Positions 36,668-48,599 of a stretch of DNA of 64,000 nt are shown here, piece after piece. The DNA comes from Plazaster borealis (taxonomy: Eukaryota > Echinodermata > Asteroidea > Forcipulatida > Labidiasteridae). Under the pieces are notes generated by a model. It worked only from the letters and a program-made list of their open reading frames with translations, searched no databases and had not been told where the DNA came from. The position numbers were made by a program, and so were the translations under genes. Numbering within the stretch: the first letter of the stretch is position 1; every line of letters starts with the position of its first letter. The stretch spans positions 24,652,544-24,716,543 of the forward strand of contig CM037460.1 in assembly GCA_021014325.1 (NCBI GenBank), read 5' to 3'.

Positions 36668-38761
36668 ACATTGTTTGTATGGTTCTTTTCGAGACCACAG
36701 CTCCGGCTTCTTGGGATCAGTCAGGTATTTTTACGGGACTTAAGCCTAAGCCAGATCCCAAACCCCGGGCCGTGGTTTCGAAAAAAAATGGCCTTTGCTC
36801 GTACTACGATTTCTACATATTAATGAGCTCAAATTCTAATGGGAAACATTTTCAAAGGAAATCGAGTCGAGGAATTACAAAACATTTTATGCCAAAAAAG
36901 TGAAATTTTTTGCAAAAAGATTTGCTGAGGAGATTGTGCCTTTTTCGAGAATTTTCAGCACTCGCAAACATAACACAATGTCACAATCCTTTTTTTAAAT
37001 AAATATATTTATTGATAGGCCCCCTATCTCCAATAAGCTTGCCCTAAAGGTCAAAGTGTAAAGGTCATTGATATAATGTTGAAGATAAATAAATTGAGAA
37101 GAGAGCATCGGGTTGATCAAATGTTGATACATTTATTTATTCTTTATTTTTTTATTTATTGATTCTTTAAGGGGGTTGGAGATGTTATGTACACAGGATT
37201 ATACAAAATAATAATCTTGAAAATTGACTAAATCAAGTCAGAATGTGAGGCTGAAAATTCCCGCTGATAGGTACATCGATCCACATTCTTTCACAACAGC
37301 GGGTCCTACATTCTCAACACACCCAGTGTACCCAGTGTCGGTAATCCAGTACCCAAATACATCGGTACCCAGCTGTTTGCAAGTAACTGGGTGTAAATTG
37401 GGTATGGCCGTATGCATTGCAAGTCGAGTACACCTAAAACCCAACAGTGCAACCTACATGTGCAAAATGTACAACCCGAACAAAATTAGCACCCAACTGA
37501 TATCCTTCCAAAAGTGGCACTACGCGTAACGTCCCGCCATGTCAAATGTTTTCGAAGTGGTGAGTAAACAATTTAACACCCAGCTGCTGATAAATTATCC
37601 ACAAAAGGACAAGATCCCGAAATGATCTTCAAAGGATTAGAGTCCCATTTTGAAAAAATTAGTTTAGACATTGAGTCAAAAAGTATCATTACTTTCCTAA
37701 TTTGTTATAACGCTTAAACTTGAAAAGGTACAGTTCCAGCTGCGAAGCAACTGCAACCTCAGTGACGTCAGGAAAAAAAATTTACGCGGGAAAAAACCCT
37801 CACACACCAATTGAAAAATATAATAATTGCTCAAGAAGAACCTTACAAACTAATAATATCGGTGAAAAAAAAGACCCGGTTTTTGCCGAAACATTTTGTT
37901 CCCGAATTTTGTCTCTGAACGAATTTAGACAGACGATGATGTAGTGTCACGACAATAACTAATTTTTAGATTCTAATTATCTACCACTAATCATTGGTGA
38001 ATCAATACAAATCGCTATTTAAAATTAAGACAAAAATGTTCGGGTTTCAGCCGAAAATCCGACCTTATACTTATTGATTTGGTTTATCTGCAAACCAAAA
38101 CATAGAAACAGTACCTCGTTTTAGTAAATATTGCAACATTCCCAAAATACAGATCATTGTAAAATTAATATTTTCAAAGAGAAAATACAAAAAACAAACA
38201 AAATATTTAAAAGAAAAACTCAAAAAACAAGATCGTTAATCACTGAAGAAATCAAGTTCAAGAGTTTGTAGACTGATCTGAAAAACAGACCGTGACCGAT
38301 TTCTAGTTTTCAAGCCCAATTACCGTCTTAAAAAATAGGTCAGCCCGAATGCCGAGGTACACAAACTGTCAAGTAAAACTATGACACAGATGGGGTTGGC
38401 TTAATTAGAAGAACAGCCAAAAGTATTTTAAAGAACACAGCCAGTGTGATCGGATCCCTGCTAACAAGAATTATTTGATAGCTCCAAAATTGGAACCAGC
38501 TGCACCGAAATTACATACAAAAATAACTCTTGAAGAAATTCATACTTAGCATTTTTTGAATTAGCAAAGAAGGGTGAACTATCTCATCACACACAATTTA
38601 ATTACTGTACGGCAATTTAGCGTGGGTGTCTAATTTTTTGCTAAGTATTTTTTTCCTGAGGCAGGCCTACATTAGAAAATTCCACACGAAACGTTAATAA
38701 AAACTGCTACAAGCTTAGCGGGGTAACGGTCGCAAACAATGATACGGCCAGCTGTTTTTTG
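36668..38761. other. intergenic, no gene seen
   Basis: Contains a fragment CTTGGGATC...GGGCCGTGGTTTCGAAAA (about 36705-36790), also seen at 25040, 51620 and 57000, and otherwise AT-rich sequence without identifiable genes. Confidence 0.5.
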
Positions 38762-39131
38762 TTAAACGCACCGTACACGTTTGGTAATTACTCAAAATAT
38801 ACATTAGCATAAAAACTGACTTGGTAACGAGCAACAGAGAGCTGTTGATAGTATAAAACATTGTGAGAAACGACTCCCTCTGAAGTAACGTAGTTTTTGA
38901 GACAGGTAATTTCTCACTAAAATAATAAAAACTTCTTGCAAGAAGTTTTTATTCCTAACTGAAAGCACACAAATTTGTACAACAAGGGTGTATTTTCTCT
39001 CATCATTTTCTTGCAACTTCGATGACCAATTGAGCCCAAATTTTCACAGGCTTGTTATTTTATGCATATGCTGGGATACACAATGAGAACACTGGTCTTT
39101 GACAATTACCAAAAGTGTACGATGCCTTTAA
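38762..39131. mobile_element. TTAA-flanked MITE (family A2)
   Basis: TTAA-ACGCACCGTACACGTTTGG ... CAAAAGTGTACGATGCCT-TTAA with the AAAAACTTCTTGCAAGAAGT palindrome in the centre. Confidence 0.85.
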
Positions 39132-40027
39132 TCTAGCTAAGCGTCATTTGAATTGGTGTTTGGAGGGTCTGAGGTAAATGGGCCAAGGACGCGGTATAAT
39201 CAGAGCAAGATCTACTGCATCGGTTGGAAAACATGACCTGAGTATAACGCAAAAGGGTGTCCGTCATAATCATAGAATGACTTTGGGGAAGTTATTGATG
39301 AGTTGCCGCGAGAGAGAACAAAAATAGAAAGGCAACTGAAGCCCGCCCCCTTTGGGCTCGAGATTGGCGTAAGATTTGACCATGGAGTGACCCAAATAAT
39401 GGTTATTAAAGTGAGCTAAATCAATCAGTACACCGGTCGCCACTGGGGTTTGACCTACTATAACGCAAAGCAGCTGTAATAGAACATTTGTACAGAGGGG
39501 TGGCATCAGCACAATGGCACAGCGCACTGGCCAGCACCCTGGTCGACTGGGTCGTTCTTGTACGCTATAATGGTTGAGATCCTGGGTAGGGGATCGTGTG
39601 GTGGGGGTAGGGTTGGGGTGGGGCACCACAGATGCCTCCCTTTTCACGGTAATCACTGGAATTCTAAGCTCTCCCTTCCTCGATGGCAGAGATCCCAATT
39701 TTCCAATTTCGATTGGAGATCTTCTCCTATTCCAAGTACGTATAGGACCATGGGGTTCCTTCCTCCGTGGTAGGACTTGATCGTGGCATCTCTAGCCGGC
39801 TGGTTTTTACATCATGAAATCCCTATTTACCAAAAGGTCATAACTGTGGTTTCTTGATGCTTGTAAGCTACGTCTACTCGGCTCCTTTACAATTTTGAAA
39901 ATTATTTTGAGCGGGGGGGGGGTGCTTAAAATCATTACCAGTTGATCGATTACCAACTGAGATACCGCGTTCGAGCCATGCCAGGGAATCGATTTAAACA
40001 CTAATCGACACAGTCGTATTCGGAATG

Positions 40028-40110
40028 TAATAATAAACAATAATAAAGAGAGATTTATAAAGCGCAAACAGTTGCAGATCGGTTCCGTCTCAAGGCGCCG
40101 AAGTGGGGGA
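40028..40110 (-). repeat. reversed retroelement tail with (AAT)n
   Basis: ATAATAAACAATAATAAAGAG then ATTTATAAAGCGCAAACAG, the inverse of the tails at 9890 and 21190. Confidence 0.5.
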
Positions 40111-40417
40111 TTTTTATCTGACCTCATTTTTGCAGTGGTCAGCCTATAGATCTGTCTCGACATGCGACACTGGATGCCGTCGGGTCTCACACTTAATAAT
40201 TGACCCCAAAATGCGATTGAAATCAGCTGGAATCGAAACTTTGGGAACAAACCCAGATACCCATGTATTTAGACTATTTTCAGATACAAGTTTTTCAAAG
40301 TACTATTCTTTTAAAGGGAAGATGAGGTTTTGTTCTCGTGAAGAAAGCTCCCTCATAACGAACAGCCACGTATACGCTGATTCTGTTTTATTTACAAGGA
40401 TGCTTATTGTTAGAAAC

Positions 40418-40790
40418 TCATTTGCCAATCACGCCCGAATGTGTTCGTCTATTACATAGGTGACAATGACAACACGCCCGTCAGTTGGGCAGCATTCTTA
40501 ATTCTTTAATTAAAAGTAGGCCTTACCGGAAACGGAAGTTAAGTCTTATTCTCAGGTTTTCTTCGTTATTTTGTTGAATTGGTTTTACTTTCATATTGTT
40601 AATCACTTAGTATTACATTCCCAACAAATACAATTTTCACCGCCATAAACTACGTTTAACAAAAATAAATTGACAAAACAAAATCCCGCCCACGTAAAAC
40701 TCCATATTATGATTGTGACCACAGTAGTCCCGGAAGTTCAAATAATATGCGCGAGACTTGCACAGTCTACACTCGAAATCAAACAGTACA
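40418..40790 (+). repeat. dispersed repeat family J
   Basis: TTTGCCAATCACGCCCGAAT, CCGGAAACGGAAGTTAAGTC, TTATTCTCAGG and CCCACGTAAAACTCCATA match 22855-23215 inverted and 63795-64000 directly. Confidence 0.72.
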
Positions 40791-41223
40791 CTGTAGTGTC
40801 CACCGTGCATGCAGCGCAGAAACTAGGGTTACATTTAGAGGCACAAGAGGGGTGTACAATTTTTTTCTTTCTAGAGGGCCCAGTTGGTCAAACTGTGGTT
40901 TGCATTTCTCTTAAACAAGCCCCTTTTCCGCACTCTTGTTGTGCCATTTACTACTTTATATAAGATAATCTGACGTGAGTGTAAAAACAAATACACTGTC
41001 TGCGTGTAAATTGGGGAACAGAAAAGTTTTCAAAACTTAAATTATCCCATTAAAGCTTAAAATGTAACACTTTACTCCGGTAATTTTAAACTCAAAAGTC
41101 CAGGTGTCAAATGAATTCTTATTCACAAAAATCGATTCCATGGTGTGATTATTGAAAGCTAGAATTAGATGTAAACGTCAATTCACTCTTTGCCGGGTGC
41201 ACCTTCCTCCTAACTCCCCCGTT

Positions 41224-41473
41224 TACACTGAAAACAAAACCGGGGTGTTAAATTGACACCGGGGTGTTAAATTAACACCGTGTGTGTTGTCACATTATAG
41301 ATACAAAAAAAAATTACACAATAGGGTGTTAAAATCACACTAATGTCTGCAAAAACAATTACATTGGTGTTATTTAAACACCATATGATGTTAATTTTGA
41401 ACTCCTCTTCGGTATCTATATGTGACAACACCCATGGTGTACATTTTAACACCCCGGTTTTTTGTGCAGTGTA
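41224..41473. mobile_element. MITE with CACTG(C/A)AAA ends, family I
   Basis: TACACTGAAAACAAAACCGG-GGTGTTAA ... TTAACACCCCGGTTTTTTGT-GCAGTGTA. Inner GGTGTTGTCACATTATAGATAC is mirrored near the right end. Confidence 0.8.
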
Positions 41474-42046
41474 TCGTTAAACTGGTGATTCTGCTCGCAC
41501 CTCAGAGTTCCTTGACACTCTACTTCTCTGCACTCCCGGTCACGATACACAATCGTCCTGATTGGCCTTGTTTCTAAATATAAAAATAATAAAAAAATGA
41601 ACAGTTATATCATAACACGCCCATAATCTTCCCACCCACAGTTCCAATTTTGATAACACCGGTATACCCTATATCCACCCAAGCATTGCCCACATTCTGC
41701 AGGATAAGCAGATCTAATTATAGGCATGTAGAGAAGGGGGAAAAACTTCTTTTATTGACAATTCACATCAGTTATCCGCCCAATAAAATTTGCAAAAGTG
41801 TTTTTGTTTCTCCGGGTGCTCTTTGCACGTCACCGGTGAAGAGGGTCGGTGTTGGTGCGGGTTGACACGGCGCGGTGGCCCCGCCGCTCACCGCTGGTAT
41901 AATTCCAACAACCAGCTGCGTTTCAATTAATATCCTAACAGTACAAAATAACGGTGTAAAAATTCTCTGATTGTGTCACCCAGAAGGTCTATTTTCTTGG
42001 GCAGGTCGTTACCGCATGTCCTCGTTTCTGAGTCGAACACCACCCC

Positions 42047-42430
42047 TTAAAGGCTAGGTATACCTTTGGTTTTTGGCACCGTTCGATTGTTTTAATCCTA
42101 TCTAAATGTGGATATGATTCAATAACTCTTACCTGTCAACATTTCATTTCAAAAGGTGGTAGCGTTTTTAAATCTGGAGCGATTATGTCCACACAGGAAG
42201 AATAATCCGTAGGCCTGATTGAAATACACAATCTGGGAAACGTTTCATGCAGAAGCGTTTCTCAGATTGAAATGTTTTTGAATCCCTTTCTCTAAAACCA
42301 CATTCCTTAGGAGGGAATCGTTTCTCAAAATGTTATACATTATCAACAGCTGCAGTGCTTCTTACCAAGTAAGTTTTATGGTCATTCATATTTGGATGGA
42401 GTAATTACAAAAGATATACCCGCCATTTAA
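42047..42430. mobile_element. TTAA-flanked MITE (family B, inverted body)
   Basis: TTAA-AGGCTAGGTATACCTTTGG ... AAAGATATACCCGCCAT-TTAA. The body has GAGCGATTATGTCCACACAG and the centre hairpin GAAACGTTTCATGCAGAAGCGTTTCTC. Confidence 0.75.
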
Positions 42431-43398
42431 ACCAGGGCAATCGAACCAATACCTCGTCGTTATTCTTCTTCGATATAGGCCTACACCAAACAAGAATAAC
42501 GGGCACATAAATTTCCAATTTATGAAAAAAATAAAGCCACAAAGACAACATTGAACCAGTGAGTGAAAACTGCGTTGTCAAAATGTATGTATCAACAGAA
42601 TAATCACGTATTCATTTATGTAAAAATCATGATTAAAAAATGTACAATATTTATCATAATGAGTGTAGCGAAGAGAGTTAAAGACCTTAAGGGTGTAGCA
42701 TTTTGCCTGCCAGGAAATGCTCTGGAATGCACAAGTTCACTAATATTTTGTAAACACGGTGGCGTGGTCTACAGGACTTTTGTGTATAAACCCAAAGCAA
42801 AATAAAGAAAACCAGTCAACGTTTGTTTCAGACCACACCAATGAACCGGGAACCGTAACGTATCCAACGTTAATCTGCTCTCCAAATTGTATTACCAGCG
42901 CGACCGCAAATTATATTTTCATGTAACCGTTCGCCGCGCATGACCTGAGGGCTGTTTCGTCGGTCATAATAGACTTTCCCAGAAGTCCTTCGCGTTGAAC
43001 AAAAAGGGTGTCCTTGGTGGACTCGCTTCAGGTCACTCGCGGTTGCCCGCCAATCCCTCGGGGTGGTATACTTCGACTTCATTCTCTACAGTTGACCAAA
43101 AAAAAAAACGGCCGGTTTAAAAGTTCTCACCGAATGCGTTCACGCTGTGACTGCGAATCGCGGGTGGCAGATTTATTTTTGAATCAAGTTGAACAATTAT
43201 TTTGAACGAATGCTGCATTCAGAAAATATTAATGATCGTCAAAAATTTACATAGATATTGTAATTGAGAATTGAGCGAGGGGTTAGCTTACTTTCTCCAG
43301 GAAAAGTGCATCCCAGCTTGAATATAAAACCCGTGGGTTATTTAATGGGGAAACTTAAGCCTGGTAGTTTGAAAAACGCTCATGTTGACTTGATCAAT

Positions 43399-43515
43399 CT
43401 CTCAAAGTTTTAGATTGAAATTCACTCCAATCGATTGAAACTAGTGACAGCTTCAGATGATTTGGTCCCTAGTTTCAATCGTTTAGAGTGAATTTCAGTC
43501 TAAAACTTTAAGAGA
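43399..43515. repeat. fold-back sequence with 46-nt arms
   Basis: TCTCAAAGTTTTAGATTGAA-ATTCACTCCAATCGATTGAAACTAG is mirrored by CTAGTTTCAATCGTTTAGAG-TGAATTTCAGTCTAAAACTTTAAGAGA, with a loop of about 24 nt. Single copy in the window. Confidence 0.75.
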
Positions 43516-43555
43516 CGAGTTCCTCTTAAGTGACTGACTCCCATTTTCATTCCCT

Positions 43556-43690
43556 TAATGCCTTTAGGAGTACCTAACTTACCTAGTACCTAAGGAGTAG
43601 GTCCTTAGGAGTAGGTACTAAGGAGTAGGTACTAAGGAGTAAGTATACTAAGTAGGTAAGTTAGTACCCAAGGAGAAGGAGAACCTAAAT
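43556..43690. repeat. AGGAGTAGGTACTA tandem and inverted repeats
   Basis: Units of AGTAGGTACTAAGG occur three to four times and are flanked by inverse ACCTAACTTACCTAGTACCT and AAGTAGGTAAGTTAGTACC. Confidence 0.7.
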
Positions 43691-44769
43691 TATGCATAAA
43701 TAAAAATATTCTACAAGAGCATTCTCCGTATACGGGCCTGTAAAGGGGTATTTTGTACCTTCAGAAAATGAAGAAAAACAGCAACAAAAACCAAAACAAA
43801 CAGCATTAAAAGTATTTTCCTGGTGACCATATTACCCAGTATGCTAACCGCGGCTTTATCTCGCTAATTGACCCTATACTCCCTAGCAGGGGAAGGTAAT
43901 ACTTCCCGGGAGTTTGCCAGGGTTTAGCAATCCAAGTGACAAGTGTGAATAGGTGTGACAAGGGTCTATTATAGGCTTTCTAGGAATTGTTTAAATATTG
44001 TTCATTCATCATAAAACACAGAAAGGCGTTAAGCAGCCATCTTGTCCTTCAATCAGTTCTTGTAATCAAATAGAAACTCCTATGAAAACAGTCAGGTTCC
44101 TTCGTACGAAGTAAGAGATAAAATATTTCATTGTCATTGTGGTATTTAGGGAACCAGACAGCAACTGTTATACATTGGGTATATAGCTCAAGAGCTGGGT
44201 GAAGCACACGACTTTGTAACTGTCAAAACTGATCCAAGGATATTTTCATGTTAAAGTTCAACAAATAACAAGAAGAAGATCTTCCCGCCTTGCAACCTTC
44301 AACTAGACCCACAATCTACACCTGTTTCAGATACAGGCATCTGAATTGATGATACCTAACTATGATCTGTGTGTGGTTTGTATCCATACCGGATCCATCT
44401 GACTCGAGTTGCAGGTGATGTTGAGGGGGGCGGGGGGGGGGGCGTGAGGTTAAAGGTTAACTAGAAACCTGTGCAGGTGTGAGAACATGGTATAGAACAC
44501 TGATGTACGATACAGGTGTAGCACGGAGGCCACGCCCACAGGTCAACGCCCGGCGCAAACCATTGCGTTCAAAACAACAAATATTACTCAGGAGGGGGAG
44601 GAGAGTGGTATACTCGGGGGGGCTAGTTTAAAAAGATCCTAAAAATTATTTTCTCATCAAGAATTATGGATGAGAGGAGCTCCATAGTCCAATTCAATGT
44701 AGTGATGAACTCATTTTTCAAAGATAACAGTTTTTTTGAAAGTGAAAAAAAACAAAAACATTACAAGTC

Positions 44770-45115
44770 TCTAACCACGTTCACATGGCGTAAAATGCCA
44801 CTTTATGTTATACTCTTTCAGAGCGAATTTTGAAACATGACTTCATTGGATGTCAACAATCAATGGGTCCGTACATTCCACATGGGAATTTTTAGTCAGT
44901 CGAAAGGTCAAACTCGATGCCATTTGGAATGTAATCACTGAAATGGAACTAAAGATTCGCACAGATTTCGCACAATTGAAGAGTATCGAATACAATTGCA
45001 TTCTTACCGTTTTAATAAGAGGTTAGAAACTTTTAATGCCCCCCTTTCATACAGACTCCCTCTATTGGAAAATGAGTGCATCACAAAAATTAATTTGATA
45101 TACGAGCCCCGCTAA
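44770..45115. mobile_element. MITE family M, second copy
   Basis: CAATGGGTCCGTACATTCCA, GTCAGTCGAAAGGTCAAACT and CTATTGGAAAATGAGTGCAT-CACAAAA follow the order of 18083-18590. Confidence 0.6.
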
Positions 45116-45260
45116 AGCAAAGTAAATTTTCGGAGTAATTGCTATGTGTCCTAACATCACAGTAAATGCGAAGTGGATGTTAACCGTGGGAAGCCGAATC
45201 TTCCGCCAATCAATGATACTGATCAAAAGGTACAACACATTGCATGCACTTTGTTTTAAG

Positions 45261-45493
45261 TACACTGCAAAAACTGTGGTGTTAAAATTGACACCATGGG
45301 TGTTGTCACATTATAGATACCGAAGAGAGAATCAAAATTAACTCTTTTTTTTTTTTTTTTTTTTTTTTTGGGGGGGGGCAGAAACTAGTGTTATTTTAAC
45401 ACCCTTTGGTGTAAAATTTGATTCTCTCTTCGGTATCTATTATATGACAACACCCATGGTGTCAAGTTAACACCCCAGTTTTTTTGCAGTGTA
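45261..45493. mobile_element. MITE family I with T/G-run centre
   Basis: TACACTGCAAAAACTGTGGT-GTTAAAATTGACACC ... GGTGTCAAGTTAACACCCCA-GTTTTTTTGCAGTGTA. The centre is a run of T then G (45343-45378). Confidence 0.85.
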
Positions 45494-45935
45494 GAAAAAA
45501 CCCAAACTACAAAACTAACACTGCTTTTGCACAGTTCTATGGTTATGATTGAGTATACGTAGGTTTGTGGGCGGGGGAGGGGAGGGGGCAACGTTATTAC
45601 GGTCATTGATCGAGAAGTGAAGTGTCACAAAGGTGGAACATAATATTCGAACCCCGTTTCCCTCAAGTTGTGAGCCACGATACTCGATACAGAAAGGCGG
45701 CTTACATTTCATCCAATCGTTCCCACAGGTCCAGCGTGTGTGATCGATCCCCCGTGCACCGAACCTAGTTACCCAATTTATTAGCTCATTTTATTCTGGC
45801 AATGTTTATTTAATTTCCGCCAGTTAAAGGACTCTCTCCCCAACGCCCGGAGTTTTAACCGTCTCATATCCCCCTCCCTATTCACCCCGCCTGGAGCGGT
45901 TATCTAACGGTGCAGCATCGTGGGCCGGGCCATGA

Positions 45936-46103
45936 CCAATCCAGTTCGACTACAATGAATCCGTCGTCATGGGCCTCTTTCAGTACCACGTCCCAACTGC
46001 GAATGATTTGGACGAATTATCGCTTTTCAAAACACTGCACGCGCCTGGCTCCCCCGAGGAACCGCTCGGGCTCCCGGGAGGGTACCGCCTTTCAACGGCC
46101 TAA
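45936..46103 (+). other. GC-rich exon-like open segment, unidentified
   Basis: 55 open codons ending TAA, with an in-frame ATG at 45969. Peptide includes QFDYNESVVMGLFQYHVPTA and NDLDELSLFKTLHAPGSPEE. Codon third positions are GC-rich, unlike the surrounding AT-rich DNA. I do not recognise the protein; splice sites are unclear. It could be an exon, a pseudo-exon or chance. Confidence 0.25.
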
Positions 46104-47944
46104 ATTCCTCGGTGCGCGGTGCTCCAAATTCATGGGAAATAACAGGGCGATTCTAAATGAACTAGATACTTTTTTGTTAAAGGTTATTTCACGCGGCGAT
46201 CGATAACATTGAGATCCCTGTTCAAGATAAGGACGAGGCGGCCCACAACACATCGCAGCGTTTTTAAAACCTCTTGACGGCGTTGGTCAACAGGGAACGG
46301 TCGTGATTCGCCTGCCTGTCCGATGAACCGATTGTCCGACTATATTAGAATGAAGAACCCGACCAAAATACTATGGAGCCATGTGGAAGTGATTTGTCTT
46401 AACTTAAGGTCGCTGCATTCATCCGCTTTGAAAAATGATAACGTAATTAGATTAAATTCCAAATGTGATATTGCTGCCACACTTAAAGATACTATGTAGG
46501 CCCCCTATACTATGTGGAGAGGTGACTAGCACAACTTTGTCTAACCATAGAGAAAGGACCAGCGGTCTAACACAGCTGTACACGTTATTTAAATGTATTA
46601 TACAGGATTGGTAGAGCTAAAATAGTCGCAGACAGTGTTCGTGTTTTGTGTGATCAACCATATACATGTACACATGAAATAGCGAACCTGTGAAAATGTA
46701 GGCATAATCTGTTGTGTGAGTCAGGAGAAAATAGTGAACAACCATGCACAATGTTCAGCATGAACATTGTCCTTATAATTTGGGTTATAACAACCGAAAT
46801 CAGCTGTTGCGTTTTTTTAGGTTTTCAGATACCCTCTTTTTAAAAAAGAGTTTTATGGTGTAAAACAACAGGACATTGATGTAGAACAGCTTTTGCTGAT
46901 CTTTTTGTCCTTTATAAAGATGTTGTAATAAATAAATAATAAATAAATAAATAAATAATACAGTGTTCTCGAAAATGACTCCATTTAAGGGGGAAATATT
47001 TCACCGGGGGAAAAATGGTTCAAGTATGAACTTCTAAATCAGTAAGCTTTCAGACTAAAATTGAACGATTGTGTTTTTTATCCTTCCAATCCTGCAGTAT
47101 TAATACCTTTGGAAAAACAAATTGCCAATGTAAACGTTAGCTGATGAGTAGATGCAATACCACCTCTTGTCTTATTGTGTTTAATTTTAGAGGAAAGCAA
47201 ATAAAGTTTGACGTACGCAAAAGATCGATGGAATACACCCTGAAATTCATTCTTACCGTAGTTAACCTGTTTATTTGTAATACCGTATAGTTAAAACGTA
47301 AGCACACCAACAAAATTGATATTTTATTCTTCTCATGATTTTGCGTCAGACTGAGGCATGCATAGAAACATCTACCTTCTGTCTGACAACGTATAGGACA
47401 TGTTGGGAGCGGGTGAGTGTACCAATTTCCACAGTGGCAACAATACATACACCCCGACAATGTCAGCGATAAACAAACGAACAGAACATAAGCATATACA
47501 CACTGACACAACTCAAGAACACCAGCCCAAATACCGCCGTCAATTTAGTTTGAATTTTGCACATAGACCTTTAAGGCAACGACAGGGTGGAGAGGGTGGA
47601 GGTTGTTTTTGGGCGGGGAGAAGGTTGTATCAGAACGGCTAATTGGGACAATTACTCACGGTTTGAACAAGGAAATGGAATAAGACATTCTGCAAGATTA
47701 TCTCCACCAAACGATTTGTCAGTATTGTGAATTGCATGATCACTGTCATCAAAATGAATCAAATTAATGACAGATGATGAGGTTCTCAAATGAAAACGTG
47801 AAGCAACTTTGAGCAAACTGTTGCTGACACTGTCAATTTGACTCCATAGTTCGTGGTCTTATCTTGTGGCAATGAGGCTCCATCTCCAAGGAGTTTAAAA
47901 CCTAGCCCCGCCCCTGCCCCAACAACCCCACCGTTGTGTGGCGA
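46104..47944. other. intergenic, no gene seen
   Basis: AT-rich except near the start. Contains an AAAT microsatellite (46925-46960). No conserved peptide found in either strand. Confidence 0.5.
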
Positions 47945-48595
47945 CCATCTACAGATACCATGCTTCAAAGAGAAGAAAGGAGGGGGACAAAGAGGGATGT
48001 CTGGTGTTTGGTGTCTGGGTGGCGAGACTTGCTCCCGAGAAAGTTTAGGGGAGGTGAACCCCCTGTTCCATCTACGGATACATGCTTCAAAGAGAAGAAA
48101 GGGGGGACACAGAGTGATGTCTGATGTCCATTACTTATTTGGTGTCTGGGTGGCGAGACTTGCTCCCGAGAAAGTTTAGGGGAGGTGAACCCCCCTATTC
48201 CATCTACGAATACATGCTTCAAAGAGAAGAAAGGGGGGGGACACAGAGTGATGTCTGATGTCCATTACTTGTTTGGTGTCTGAGTGGCGAGACTTGCTCC
48301 CGCGAGGGGAGGTGAACCCCCTGTTCCATCATACAGATACCATGCTTCAAAGAGAAGAAAGGGGGGACACAGAGTGATGTCTGATATCCATTACTTGTCT
48401 GGTGTCTGAGTGGCGAGGTTGGTTCCCGCGAAAGTTTAGGGGAGGTGAACCCCCCGTTCCATCTACAGATACCATGCTTCAAAGAGAAGAAAGGAGGGGG
48501 GACACAGAGTGATGTCTGATGTCCATTACTTGTCTGGTGTCTGAGTGGCGAGGCTTGCTCCCGCGAGAGTTTGGTGGAAGGTGAACCCCCTGTTA
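47945..48595. repeat. satellite, five ~120-132-bp units
   Basis: CCATCTACAGATACCATGCT-TCAAAGAGAAGAAAGG ... GTGTCTGAGTGGCGAGACTT-GCTCCCGCGA ... GGAGGTGAACCCCC. ATGCTTCAAAGAG occurs at about 47960, 48082, 48214, 48342 and 48474. Open frames across it on the minus strand are a by-product of the period. Confidence 0.88.
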
Positions 48596-48599
48596 TAAC

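Noticed and set aside
42870..43082. 70-codon ATG-started minus-strand frame (MKSKYTTPRDWRATASDL...)
   Set aside because: CpG-rich and protein-like in parts, but no family, no splice context and no neighbour; too weak to call.
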